Notes under the pieces: model-generated
Database searches by the model: none
What the model was told of the DNA's origin: nothing
Seen by the model: only the letters and a program-made list of their open reading frames with translations
From: Gemmatirosa kalamazoonensis
Lineage (GTDB): Bacteria > Gemmatimonadota > Gemmatimonadetes > Gemmatimonadales > Gemmatimonadaceae
NCBI RefSeq assembly: GCF_000522985.1
Contig: NZ_CP007128.1
Span: 1,968,220-2,032,219, forward strand
Length of the DNA: 64,000 nucleotides
Reading direction: 5' to 3'
Made by a program: the position numbers and the translations under genes
Shown: positions 55,480-63,902 of the stretch, in pieces
How the letters are laid out: the number at the start of each line of letters is the position of its first letter
How positions within the stretch are numbered: position 1 is the first letter of the stretch

Positions 55480-56625
55480 ATGCCCGCCATCCCGCGCCTC
55501 ACCGTCCGGTCCCTCCTCGTCCTGTCGCTCACCGCCGCCGGGGCCGCCGCGCAGCCGCCGGCCGTCGACAGCGTGCACGCCATCACCCGCCCGCGCGAGC
55601 CGCTGCCGAGCGAGGGCGCGAGCGCGGGGGTCACGCGCTTCTCCTTCATCGTCTACGGAGACACGCGCGGCCGCCGCGACGGCGCCGACGTGCAGTACGA
55701 GCACTCGCTCGTGGTCGAGTCGATGCTGCGGACCATCGACCGGATGCGCGCCGGCCCCGATCCGGTGCGCTTCATCCTGCAGAGCGGCGACGCGGTCGTG
55801 AACGGCCGCGATCCGGCGCAGTGGAACGTGAGCTTCGTCGGTCTCATCAACCGGCTCACGACGCAGGGCGGCGTACCGTACTTCCTCGCGCCGGGCAACC
55901 ACGACGTGACGTCGGCCGCCGACCTCGCGAACCCCGGACGACAGGCGGGGCTCGCGAACTACCTGCGCGCGATGTCGCAGCTCATCCCGCCCGACGGCGC
56001 GACGCGCCGCCTAACGGGATACCCCGCGTACGCGTTCGGCTACGGCAACACGTTCGTGCTCGCGTTCGACTCGAACATCGCCGACGATTCGACGCAGCTC
56101 GCGTGGGTGCGCTCGCAGCTCGTGGGCCTCGACCGCCGGCGCTACCGGCACGTCGTCGCGTTCTTCCATCACCCGGCGTTCTCGTCGGGCCCGCACGGCG
56201 GCGCGACGGTGGAGCGTCCGACGGCGGCGCTCCGCGCGAAGTACATGCCGCTGTTCCGGAAGTACGACGTGCAGCTCCTCGTGACGGGACACGAGCACCT
56301 GTTCGAGCATTGGGTGGAGCGCTACCGCGACTCCACCGGCCGCGCGCGGCGCATCGACCAGCTCGTGAGCGGCGGCGGGGGCGCACCGCTCTACGGCTAT
56401 CAGGGCGAGCCGGACCTGCGCGCGTACGTCGCCGCGGCGGCCGCCGACTCGGTGCGGGTCGAGCACCTCGCGCGCCCGGGACTGGACCCGGGCGACAACG
56501 CGTACCACTACATCGTCGTGCACGTGGACGGCGAGCGGCTGTGGCTCGACGTGATCGGCGTGGACTGGGGCAGCAACTTCCGCCCGTACCGCAGCGCGCG
56601 GCAGACGTTAGGCGATGTGCCTTGA
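55480..56625 (+). CDS. exported calcineurin-like metallophosphoesterase
   Basis: A 381-residue exported phosphoesterase. A signal peptide ends near AAAQPP. The metal-site motifs appear in order: VYGDTRG (Asp in place of the more common DxH), QSGDAVVNG, APGNHDVTS, AFFHHPAF and LVTGHEHLFEH. This order matches the metallophosphatase superfamily; the substrate (phosphomonoester, nucleotide or lipid) is unknown. The start at 55480 precedes the signal. It ends 15 bases before a long repeat region shared with a convergent MFS gene. Confidence 0.9.
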   Translation: MPAIPRLTVRSLLVLSLTAAGAAAQPPAVDSVHAITRPREPLPSEGASAGVTRFSFIVYGDTRGRRDGADVQYEHSLVVESMLRTIDRMRAGPDPVRFILQSGDAVVNGRDPAQWNVSFVGLINRLTTQGGVPYFLAPGNHDVTSAADLANPGRQAGLANYLRAMSQLIPPDGATRRLTGYPAYAFGYGNTFVLAFDSNIADDSTQLAWVRSQLVGLDRRRYRHVVAFFHHPAFSSGPHGGATVERPTAALRAKYMPLFRKYDVQLLVTGHEHLFEHWVERYRDSTGRARRIDQLVSGGGGAPLYGYQGEPDLRAYVAAAAADSVRVEHLARPGLDPGDNAYHYIVVHVDGERLWLDVIGVDWGSNFRPYRSARQTLGDVP

Positions 56626-56632
56626 AGGCGGT

Positions 56633-56755
56633 GAGGCGGCGCTGATGGGGCGGCGCTGATGCGTTGCCGCTGAAACGGCGGCGCTGATACCGCGCGTTAT
56701 CAGCGCCGCCGTTTCAGCGCCGTCCCACCAGCGCCGCCGCTTCAGCGCCGCTGCC
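56633..56755. terminator. tandem-repeat hairpin between convergent genes
   Basis: The core stem 56670-56689/56698-56717 is perfect over 20 bases with an 8-base loop. Around it the word GCGGCGCTGAT recurs on the left and its complement on the right. The right arm reaches into the last codons of the MFS gene, so its C-terminal Ala/Gly/Arg residues are repeat-encoded. It should terminate both genes. Confidence 0.82.
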
Positions 56756-57937
56756 TCGAAGGTCGAACGCCGTGCCGAGCGCGAGGCACAGCAGGGCGCC
56801 GACGAAGGCGGCGACGCCGGTCCAGCCCCACGTGGACCAGCACAGACCGCCCACCCAGCCGGCGATGCTCGCGCCGGCGTAGTAGAAGAAGAGGTACAGC
56901 GACGACGCCTGTGCCTTCGCGCCGCGCGCCTGCAGCCCCACCCAGCTGCTCGCCGTCGAGTGCGCGCCGAAGAAGCCGAACGTGAGCACCACCACGCCCG
57001 CGATCACCGCGGCGAGCGGGCGGGCCGCCGTGAGCGCGACGCCGCCTAACATGAGCGCGATGCTCGAGCGCAGCGCGGCCGGCCGGCCGAGTCGTCCGGC
57101 CATGGCGCCCACCCACGTCGAGCTGCCGATGCCGACGAGGTAGACGAGGAAGATCGCGCCGACGGCGCTCTGTCGCAGCGCGTACGGCGGCGCGAGCAGC
57201 CGGAACGCGAGGTAGTTGTACGACGTGACGAAGCTCCCCATGAGCAGGAACGCCTCGGCGAACAGCCGCACGAGCCGCGCGTCGCGCAGGTGGTCGCCGT
57301 ACGCCGCGAGCATCGAGCGCAGCACGGCCGGCCGCGCGACGAAGTGGCGCGACGGTGGGAGGCTGCGCGCGAACACGATCGCGGCGACGACGCCGAGCAC
57401 GCCGACCGCGGCGACCGCCTCGCGCCACGTCGCGACGTCGGCGAGCGCCGACGTGAGCAGTCGCCCCGACATGCCGCCGAGCGCGGAGCCGCCGATGTAG
57501 AGGCCCATCGCGAGCCCGATCGAGCCCGGATCGATCTCCTCGCCGAGGTACGCCATGGCCAGCGCCGGGAGCCCGGCGAACGCGAGCCCCTCCACGGCGC
57601 GCAGCGCGAGCAGCGCGTGCCAGCTCGGCACCACGGCGGTGAGCAGCGTGAGAAGCGCCGCGGCCATGAGCGCTCCCGCCATGATCGGCTTGCGTCCCCA
57701 CGACTCGGCGAGCGCGCCGACGACGAGCAGCGCGGCGGCGAGCACGCCGGTCGTGACGGAGAGCGCGAGCGCGCTCGTCGCGGCGCTCACGCGGAACGTG
57801 CGGGCGAGCTCCGGCATGAGCGGCTGCACGCAGTACACGAGCGCGAACGTCGAGAACCCGGCGGCGAACATGGCCAGGTTCGTGCGGCGGAAGGCGGGCG
57901 TCCCACGGACGATGCGCGCCTCGGTGCTCGTCGACAT
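56714..57937 (-). CDS. major-facilitator exporter
   Basis: A 407-residue MFS protein with twelve helices. Characteristic stretches are VYCVQPLMPELARTFRV, VGALAESWGRKPIMAGA (motif A-like) and ALRAVEGLAFAGLPALAMAYLGEEI. The second half begins after a cytoplasmic loop (PPSRHFVARPAVLR). The pattern fits the YnfM/arabinose-efflux-like drug or metabolite exporters. The substrate is unknown. The ATG at 57937 is chosen by the first helix; upstream sequence is shared with the divergent PEBP gene. The C-terminus is encoded by the repeat hairpin. Confidence 0.9.
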   Translation of the reverse strand: MSTSTEARIVRGTPAFRRTNLAMFAAGFSTFALVYCVQPLMPELARTFRVSAATSALALSVTTGVLAAALLVVGALAESWGRKPIMAGALMAAALLTLLTAVVPSWHALLALRAVEGLAFAGLPALAMAYLGEEIDPGSIGLAMGLYIGGSALGGMSGRLLTSALADVATWREAVAAVGVLGVVAAIVFARSLPPSRHFVARPAVLRSMLAAYGDHLRDARLVRLFAEAFLLMGSFVTSYNYLAFRLLAPPYALRQSAVGAIFLVYLVGIGSSTWVGAMAGRLGRPAALRSSIALMLGGVALTAARPLAAVIAGVVVLTFGFFGAHSTASSWVGLQARGAKAQASSLYLFFYYAGASIAGWVGGLCWSTWGWTGVAAFVGALLCLALGTAFDLRGSGAEAAALVGRR

Positions 57938-57974
57938 CCGCGTAATCTGCTCGACCAACACGCTCGGAGGAGAC

Positions 57975-58496
57975 ATGGCGTACAAGACCGGAGAGATCCG
58001 CATTCCCGATCCACCGCGCGGCGGCGCGTCGCTCACCGTGACGAGCGAGACGTTCCGCGACGGGGAGACGATCCCGCGGGAGTGCGCGTTCGACGGGTGC
58101 GGCGGCGACAACCGATCGCCGCAGCTCGCGTGGAGCGGCGCGCCGGCGGAGACGAAGAGCTTCGCCGTGACGTGCTTCGATCCCGACGCGCCGACCGGCT
58201 CCGGCTTCTGGCACTGGCTGCTGTTCAACGTCCCCGCGTCGGTGACGAGCGTGCCGGCGGGCGAGCCCTCGCCGTCGGGGAGCACGAGCGGCCGCAACGA
58301 CTACGGCAAGAGCGGCTACGGCGGTCCGTGTCCGCCGCCGGGCGACGGGCCGCACCGCTACGTCTTCACCGTCTACGCGCTCGACGTGCCGGCGATCGAG
58401 GGGATCGACGCGAACGTGGGCGGCGCGGCGCTCGTGTTCAACATGCGCGGCCACGTGCTCGCCCAGGGGACGCTCACGGGGCGCTACGGCCGGTGA
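57975..58496 (+). CDS. YbhB/YbcL (PEBP/Raf-inhibitor-like) protein
   Basis: A 173-residue soluble protein of the phosphatidylethanolamine-binding-protein family. It has the core loop CFDPDAPTGSGFWHWLLFNV (with the DPDxP and HW pair), then NDYGKSGYGGPCPPPGDGPH and FTVYALDV, all signatures of bacterial YbhB. Its ligand and role are unclear, as for most bacterial relatives. A ribosome site (GGAGGAGAC) precedes the ATG at 57975. It is divergent from the MFS gene with 37 bases between them. Confidence 0.93.
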   Translation: MAYKTGEIRIPDPPRGGASLTVTSETFRDGETIPRECAFDGCGGDNRSPQLAWSGAPAETKSFAVTCFDPDAPTGSGFWHWLLFNVPASVTSVPAGEPSPSGSTSGRNDYGKSGYGGPCPPPGDGPHRYVFTVYALDVPAIEGIDANVGGAALVFNMRGHVLAQGTLTGRYGR

Positions 58497-58509
58497 CGGC
58501 CACTCGAGG

Positions 58510-58576
58510 CTCACGCGGAGCCGCGCAGGACACGGAGCAGAGCAGTCCCTCCGCGTCCTCCGCGGCTCCGCGTGAG
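58510..58576. repeat. hairpin before the second ABC operon
   Basis: 58510-58537 and 58549-58576 are complementary over 28 bases with two mismatches; the word CTCCGCG recurs in the right arm. It lies between two genes in the same direction. If the ATPase began at the GTG at 58493, the hairpin would be translated. Confidence 0.8.
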
Positions 58577-58588
58577 AGCGCCGCGCCC

Positions 58589-59323
58589 GTGCTCGCCGTC
58601 GAAGCGTTGTGCAAGACGTACCACCGCACGGCCGCCGTGGACCACGTCTCGTTCGTCGTGCGGCACGGCGAGATCGTCGCGCTGCTCGGGCCCAACGGGG
58701 CGGGGAAGACGACGACGATCAACATGGTGCTCGGCGTGCTGGAGCCGACGTCGGGCACCGTGCGCGTGGAGGGGATCGACCTCGCGCGGCAGCACTCGCG
58801 CGCGCTGGAGCGCACGAACTTCGCCGCGGTCTACGCGCCGCTGCCCGGCAACCTCACCGTGCGGCAGAACCTGCGCGTGTTCGGCCTGATCTACGGCGTG
58901 GCGTCGTTAGGCCGGCGGATCGCCGAGCTGCTCGACGAGTTCGACCTCGTGCGCTTCGCCGACACGCGCTGCGGCGTGCTGTCGTCCGGCGAGCAGACGC
59001 GGGTCGCGCTCGCGAAGGCGATGCTGAACCGCCCGCGCCTCCTGCTGCTCGACGAGCCCACCGCGTCGCTCGACCCGGCGACGGCGCGCGACATCCGCGC
59101 GCGCATCCGCGACTTCACGCGCCGCGACGGCGGCGGCGTGCTGTGGACGTCGCACAACATGTACGAGGTCGAGGAGGTCTGCGACCGCGTGCTGTTCCTG
59201 TCGAAGGGGAAGATCCTGCTCGAGGGGGACCCGCGCACGCTGCCGGCGGAGCACGGGCGCGCGTCGCTCGAGGAGCTGTTCATCGCCGTGGCGCGCGAGC
59301 CGCTGTCGCTGGAGGTGGCGTGA
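58589..59323 (+). CDS. ABC transporter ATP-binding protein
   Basis: A 244-residue ABC-2-type ATPase. Walker A is GPNGAGKTTTI (about 35), signature VLSSGEQTRVALAKAML, Walker B LLLLDEP with D-loop TASLDPATAR and switch His in TSHNMYEVEEV. The GTG at 58589 is used because the fold starts right after it; an in-frame GTG at 58493 overlaps the previous stop as GTGA and would add 32 residues encoded by the hairpin. It is coupled to the permease gene by TGATG. The signature LSSGEQTR departs from the usual LSGGQ-type spelling, as in NodI-like exporters. Confidence 0.9.
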   Translation: MLAVEALCKTYHRTAAVDHVSFVVRHGEIVALLGPNGAGKTTTINMVLGVLEPTSGTVRVEGIDLARQHSRALERTNFAAVYAPLPGNLTVRQNLRVFGLIYGVASLGRRIAELLDEFDLVRFADTRCGVLSSGEQTRVALAKAMLNRPRLLLLDEPTASLDPATARDIRARIRDFTRRDGGGVLWTSHNMYEVEEVCDRVLFLSKGKILLEGDPRTLPAEHGRASLEELFIAVAREPLSLEVA

Positions 59324-60126
59324 TGCGCCTCTCGCGCGCCGCGGCGATCGTGCTGCGGCAGCTCTACCTGTACCGCGGCAGCCCGTCGCGCGTGATCCCG
59401 CTGTTCGCGTGGGCGACGCTCGACATCGTGCTCTGGGGCTTCATCACGCGCTACCTGGACGTCGTGGCGCCGAACGGCCCGGCGTTCGTGCCGATGCTGC
59501 TCGGCGCGGTGCTGCTGTGGGACTTCCTCACGCGCGCGATGCAGGGCGTGACGACGACGTTCCTCGAGGACGTGTGGTCGCGCAACTTCCTGAACGTGTT
59601 CGCGACGCCGCTGTCGATCGGCGAGTACGTGGGGGGACTCGTGCTCACGAGCGTCCTCACGAGCGCGATCGGGCTCGTCGTGATGCTCGTCGTGGCGTGG
59701 GCCGCGTTCGGGATGTCGCTCGCGCGCTACGGCGTGCTCGCGGTGCCGTTCGTGCTCGTGCTGTTCGTGTTCGGCATCGCGCTCGGCGTGCTGGGGGCGG
59801 CGATCGTGCTGCGGCTCGGGCCGTCGGCCGAGTGGTTCGTGTGGCCGATCCCGGCGATCGTGTCGCCGTTCGTGGGCGTGTTCTATCCGCTCGCCACGCT
59901 TCCCGCGTGGATGCAGGCGGTGGGCCGGGCGCTGCCGGCGTCGTACGTGTTCGAGGGGATGCGCTCGCTGCTCGCGGGGCGGCCGCCGAGCGCGCTCACG
60001 TTAGGCACCGGTGCCGCGCTCGCGCTGCTCGACCTCGTGCTCGCGTGGCTGTTCTTCGCGTGGGTCCACCGGCTCGCCGTGCGGACGGGACTCATCGCGC
60101 GGTACTCGGCGGAGAGCGTGTCGTAG
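59323..60126 (+). CDS. ABC-2 type permease
   Basis: A 267-residue permease with six membrane helices and the ABC-2 layout, including LLGAVLLWDFLTRAMQGV, FATPLSIGEYVGGLVLTS and PFVGVFYPLATLPAWMQ. The last is the typical P-x-x-x-x-P-LP-W-x loop of the NodJ-like/DrrB-like group, which exports lipids, polysaccharides or drugs. The ATG shares one base with the stop of the ATPase gene (TGATG), so both subunits are made together. The substrate is unknown. A repeat-arm hairpin begins at its stop codon. Confidence 0.9.
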   Translation: MRLSRAAAIVLRQLYLYRGSPSRVIPLFAWATLDIVLWGFITRYLDVVAPNGPAFVPMLLGAVLLWDFLTRAMQGVTTTFLEDVWSRNFLNVFATPLSIGEYVGGLVLTSVLTSAIGLVVMLVVAWAAFGMSLARYGVLAVPFVLVLFVFGIALGVLGAAIVLRLGPSAEWFVWPIPAIVSPFVGVFYPLATLPAWMQAVGRALPASYVFEGMRSLLAGRPPSALTLGTGAALALLDLVLAWLFFAWVHRLAVRTGLIARYSAESVS

Positions 60127-60183
60127 GTGCGTGGCTGCGTGGCTGCGTAACCGCTCACGCAGCCACGCAGCCACGCAGCTACG
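60122..60183. terminator. tandem-repeat hairpin between convergent genes
   Basis: 60129-60148 and 60157-60176 form a perfect 20-base stem with an 8-base loop; five further pairs (60122-60126 with 60179-60183) follow a small bulge. Each arm is made of GCGTGGCT repeats (8-base period). The permease stop lies in the stem and the protease gene ends four bases beyond it. Confidence 0.88.
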
Positions 60184-60186
60184 CCG

Positions 60187-61032
60187 TCACGGCAGCGTGA
60201 GATACTGCCCGAGGAACCCCCGCGCCTCCGGCGTGTCCAGCCGCCAGTCCCACGTCGTCGCGCGGCAGTTGTAGTCGCCGGTCGTGACCGTGGCGAGGAT
60301 CATGTTCGGGTTGCCGTCGAGGAACTTCGGGCCGCCGGAGTCGCCGTAGCAGTCGCCGCCGAGTCCCGTGGCGTTGGAGTTCATGAGGAGGCCGAGCCAT
60401 GTCGGCTGCAGCCCCATGAACTCCGACTTCGACGACTTGCGCACGCCGTCGTACGGGAAGCCGGGGATGCCGGTGAGCGTCGCGGTGACGCCGTAGCCGA
60501 CGTTCACGAACAGCGTCTTCGACAGCGCGCCCTGCGCCGCCAGCTGATCGAGGTAGCCCGCGGGCGGGAGCTGCAGCGGCGTGAGCCCCTTCGTGGATCC
60601 GGCGGGCAGGAAGACGAGCGCGAGGTCGTGCAGGTTCGCCTGATCGTGGCCGTACAGCGGATCGCGCACGTAGCTCGTGGCGGCGATCACCTTGATGCCC
60701 TTCGCGTAGAGATCCGGCGCGAACGAGACGTAGAACTGCGAGCCGGGCGGCGTGTACGACGTGACCACGCAGTGCGCGGCGGTGAGGAACACCGTGGGCG
60801 TGATGAGGCTGCCCGTGCAGAACTCGTCGTCGCCGTTCAGCTTCCCGTTACCGTCGATGTCGAACAGGAGCGCGCCGACGCTGGCGTAGGAGCCGCTGCC
60901 GGTGGGCGTGCCGTTCACGATGCGCTGGCCGCCGCGCGGCGCGAGCGATCGGGCGGCGGTGGGAGCGTCGGCGCACGCCGCGAGCGCGACGGACGCGGCG
61001 GAGAGGAGGGCGAGCGATCGGGCCAACGGCAT
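60187..61032 (-). CDS. lipoprotein trypsin-like serine protease with calcium loop
   Basis: A 281-residue lipoprotein (lipobox ALAAC) with a chymotrypsin fold. The catalytic triad is His in FLTAAHCV, Asp in HDLALVFL and Ser in GDSGGPKFLDG. Between the first strand and the CTGSLI segment lies DIDGNGKLNGDDEF, an EF-hand-type loop with Asp/Asn at calcium positions, which is unusual for trypsins at this point. The product is probably a surface-anchored protease. The ATG at 61032 starts the signal; the longer frame upstream adds charged residues. The gene ends four bases before the ABC operon's hairpin. Confidence 0.9.
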   Translation of the reverse strand: MPLARSLALLSAASVALAACADAPTAARSLAPRGGQRIVNGTPTGSGSYASVGALLFDIDGNGKLNGDDEFCTGSLITPTVFLTAAHCVVTSYTPPGSQFYVSFAPDLYAKGIKVIAATSYVRDPLYGHDQANLHDLALVFLPAGSTKGLTPLQLPPAGYLDQLAAQGALSKTLFVNVGYGVTATLTGIPGFPYDGVRKSSKSEFMGLQPTWLGLLMNSNATGLGGDCYGDSGGPKFLDGNPNMILATVTTGDYNCRATTWDWRLDTPEARGFLGQYLTLP

Positions 61033-61152
61033 CGGAGGAACCTCGGAACGCGGTGAGCGGCTCGACGCGGGGGATGTGCCGAACCGGACGGCGAGCATAC
61101 GGCTCGGCGCGCCGCCGCGGAAGGACGGCCCGAGCCTAACAGTCCCGAGACG

Positions 61153-61192
61153 CGAACCGCCCCCGCGCCGTGCTCGACGCGGGGGCGGTTCG
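61153..61192 (-). terminator. hairpin after the small minus-strand gene
   Basis: CGAACCGCCCCCGCG and CGCGGGGGCGGTTCG form a perfect 15-base stem with a 10-base loop. It lies 19 bases beyond the stop of the minus-strand small gene (61211-61393) and before the protease gene, as a terminator of that small gene would. Confidence 0.75.
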
Positions 61193-61210
61193 TCGTTCAC
61201 TCGATAGAAT

Positions 61211-61393
61211 TCACCCGATCGGCCAGCGGCTCTCACGCTCCGCGGCGGTCATGTGACCGCCGTCGGCAAGCCGCGAGCTCGAGCGACGGTCGTCCTTGGG
61301 CCAGCTCTCCTTCCGGCTCGGAGCGAGACGATCGAGCCGGTGGTCGAGAGCGCGCTCTCGGTCGTGATGGTCGAGCTCGGGATCACGGTCCAT
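61211..61393 (-). CDS. small charged protein, function unknown
   Basis: A 60-residue, highly charged protein (Asp, Arg and His rich, MDRDPELDHHDRERALDHR at its start) with no membrane helix. A good ribosome site (GGAGG) lies nine bases before the ATG, third codon positions are mostly G or C, and a hairpin follows the stop. These are the reasons I keep it. No family is recognised; a nucleic-acid- or metal-binding role is only a guess from composition. It is divergent from the next hypothetical gene. Confidence 0.5.
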   Translation of the reverse strand: MDRDPELDHHDRERALDHRLDRLAPSRKESWPKDDRRSSSRLADGGHMTAAERESRWPIG

Positions 61394-61505
61394 CGGTCCA
61401 GTCCTCCGGGGACACTAAGGGGGGTATGGACCACGTTCACGCAGCATGCCATGTGCCCGCGGGCGGCGCTCGCGTCCGGTACGCGACGTGCGCGGACGAG
61501 CCGAC

Positions 61506-61997
61506 ATGACGACCTCGAAGTCGCCGGCCGCACCCCGGGCCGCGCGACATGCCTCGCAGCCGCCGACCGCTCCAGCCCGTCGCGCCGCGCCGCGCCGCGG
61601 CGCCCGGGCGGTGTACACCGCGCTGCTCACTGCGCTCGATGCGGTGCTCGAGGAAGGGGTGCCGCGCGCCAGCCTCGTGCGCGCGGGCCTCACCACCGCG
61701 CAGGCCGACGAGTGGCAGCGCGGGTTCGTGCTGGCCGAGGAGCTCGTGCGGGATCTGCACGCGCCGCACCTGCGGCCGGGGACGCGGCTGCGCAGCACGC
61801 GGCTCCGCACGCGCCTCGTGGTGGTCGCCGCGTCGCTCGGCGCGCTCGCGCGGCAGGCGGGGCTCGACGGCGTGGGACATCCGGGGTTCGCGCAGCTGCG
61901 CGACGCGCTCGACGCGGCCTACGCGTGGGCGGGCGCCGCCCACGACGAGGCGCTGCGGCGGGCGCTCTCCGCGTCCGCGTCGGAGTCGGCGGCCTAG
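61506..61997 (+). CDS. hypothetical helical protein
   Basis: A 163-residue soluble protein. An Ala/Arg/Pro-rich leader of about 35 residues precedes an all-helical domain: VYTALLTALDAVLEEGVPRASLV, AQADEWQRGFVLAEELVRDL and FAQLRDALDAAYAWAGAAHDEAL. I recognise no family. The ATG at 61506 gives the shortest plausible leader. It lies 33 bases before the CocE-type gene, so the two may share a transcript. Confidence 0.65.
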   Translation: MTTSKSPAAPRAARHASQPPTAPARRAAPRRGARAVYTALLTALDAVLEEGVPRASLVRAGLTTAQADEWQRGFVLAEELVRDLHAPHLRPGTRLRSTRLRTRLVVVAASLGALARQAGLDGVGHPGFAQLRDALDAAYAWAGAAHDEALRRALSASASESAA

Positions 61998-62030
61998 CCG
62001 GGCCGGTGGTCGCGGCGCAGAATCGTCGCC

Positions 62031-63902
62031 GTGACCAGACCCCCGCTCCTCCACCGATTCGTTAGGCACGCGGCGGCGCTGTCGCTGCTGGCAGCGGCGC
62101 GCGCCGGCGCGCAGCCGTACGACGTCGTGCTCGCCGCGCACGACCTCATGATCCCGACGCGCGACGGCGCGCGCATGGCGACCGACGTGTACCGCCCCGC
62201 GCACGGCGGCGTGGCGGTGGACGAGCGGCTGCCGGTGCTGCTGAACCGCACGCCGTACGACAAGGGCACGCTCGCCGACGACGCGCGCTACTTCGCGCGC
62301 CACGGCTACGTCGTCGCCGTGCAGGACGTGCGCGGCCGGTACCGCAGCGAGGGAAAGTTCTCGAAGGTGCAGCCGGCCGACGCGACCGACGGCTACGACA
62401 CCATCGAGTGGCTCGCGCGGCAGCCGTGGTCGAACGGCTCGGTGGGCACGTGGGGGACGTCGTTCGCCGCGCACACGCAGGCCGGCGCCGCGCAGCTCCA
62501 CCCGCCGGCCCTGAAGACGATGGTCGTCAACATGGGCGGCCTGTCGAACGGCTGGGACCATGGGGTCCGCTATCGCGGCGCGTACGAGATGGGACGGCAG
62601 ATCACGTGGGCGTGGAGCCAGCTCGCCGCCGACGCGCCGAACGCCGCCGTGAAGAAGCTGCTCGAGCGCGAGAAGGTGGAGGACTGGTACGCCGTGCAGC
62701 CGATGCGGCGCGGCCTCAACGCGCTCTCCGTCGCGCCGGAGTACGAGGGGTGGTACCTCGACTTCTTCGAGCACGCCGACTACGACGCGTTCTGGAAGGA
62801 CCCGATGGTGAACTGGTCGGAGCACTACGCCGAGACCTCCGACGTGCCGATGCTGCAGGTCGGCGGCTGGTACGACATCTTCCTCGCCGGCACGTTCGAG
62901 AACTTCCTCGGTCTGTCGAAGGCGAAGAAGTCGCCGCAGCGCGTGCTGGTCGGCCCGTGGACGCACCACGGCAACACGCGGCCGTACGCCGGCGACGTGT
63001 CGTTCGGCCCGGCCGCTGCCATCACGGACTTCGACGGCGACTTCCACCTGCGCTGGTTCGACCACTGGCTGAAGGGCGTGCCTAACGGCGTGGAGCGCGA
63101 GGCGCCGGTGCGCCTGTTCGTCATGGGCACGGGCGACGGGCACAAGGACGCCGACGGGCGGCTGTTCCACGGCGGCTACTGGCGCGACGCGACCGCGTGG
63201 CCGATCCCGGGGACGCGGCTCGTGCCGTACTACTTCCACGCCGACGGCTCGCTCTCCACGGCGCGGCCGCGCGAGGCGCGCGCGTTCACGACGTACACCT
63301 ACGACCCGCGCCACCCGGTGCCGACGATCGGCGGCGGGGTGTCAGCGCGCCTGAAGGACGGCGGCTACGACCAGCGCGAGGATCCTCGCTTCCCGCCGTC
63401 GACGGCGCCCTGGCGCCCGCTGAATTCGCGCGCGGACGTCGTCGTGTTCCAGACCGAGCCGCTCGCCGAGGACGTGACGGTGATCGGCCCGATCACGGTG
63501 ACGCTGTACGCGTCGACGAACGCGACGGACACCGACTTCACGGCGAAGCTGGTGGACGTGTACCCGCCGAGCGACGACTGGCCGGGCGGGTTCGATCTCA
63601 ACCTCACGGACGCGATCATGCGCGGCCGCTACCGCGCGACGCGCGACCACGCGGTGCTGCTCGTGCCGGGCACCGTGTATCCGTTCACGATCGCGCCGTT
63701 CCCGACGGCGAACGTGTTCAAGAAGGGACACCGCATCCGCATCGACGTCTCGAGCTCCAACTTCCCGCGCTTCGACGCGAACCCGAACACCGGCGAGCCG
63801 TTAGGCCGGAGCCGCCGCGTGCAGTCGGCGGACAACACGATCTGGCACGACGCGGCGCGGCCGTCGCACGTCGTGCTCCCGCTCGCGCCGGCGCGGCCGT
63901 GA
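62031..63902 (+). CDS. exported CocE/NonD-family alpha/beta hydrolase
   Basis: A 623-residue exported hydrolase of the X-Pro dipeptidyl-peptidase/CocE class. The signal peptide ends at ARAGAQP. The alpha/beta core has IPTRDGARMATDVYRP, GYVVAVQDVRGRYRSEG and the nucleophile segment GTWGTSFAA (Ser at about 144; the usual GxSYGG is changed to GTSFAA). A C-terminal jelly-roll domain follows at about 395-620 (DVTVIGPITVTLYASTNATDTD). The substrate may be an ester or a proline-containing peptide. The gene starts with GTG at 62031. Its stop overlaps the next gene as GTGA. Confidence 0.9.
   Translation: MTRPPLLHRFVRHAAALSLLAAARAGAQPYDVVLAAHDLMIPTRDGARMATDVYRPAHGGVAVDERLPVLLNRTPYDKGTLADDARYFARHGYVVAVQDVRGRYRSEGKFSKVQPADATDGYDTIEWLARQPWSNGSVGTWGTSFAAHTQAGAAQLHPPALKTMVVNMGGLSNGWDHGVRYRGAYEMGRQITWAWSQLAADAPNAAVKKLLEREKVEDWYAVQPMRRGLNALSVAPEYEGWYLDFFEHADYDAFWKDPMVNWSEHYAETSDVPMLQVGGWYDIFLAGTFENFLGLSKAKKSPQRVLVGPWTHHGNTRPYAGDVSFGPAAAITDFDGDFHLRWFDHWLKGVPNGVEREAPVRLFVMGTGDGHKDADGRLFHGGYWRDATAWPIPGTRLVPYYFHADGSLSTARPREARAFTTYTYDPRHPVPTIGGGVSARLKDGGYDQREDPRFPPSTAPWRPLNSRADVVVFQTEPLAEDVTVIGPITVTLYASTNATDTDFTAKLVDVYPPSDDWPGGFDLNLTDAIMRGRYRATRDHAVLLVPGTVYPFTIAPFPTANVFKKGHRIRIDVSSSNFPRFDANPNTGEPLGRSRRVQSADNTIWHDAARPSHVVLPLAPARP

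Noticed and set aside
58493-58588. Longer ABC ATPase starting at the GTGA overlap
   Set aside because: Possible, but the added residues are encoded by the repeat hairpin and do not belong to the ATPase fold; noted as an alternative start only.
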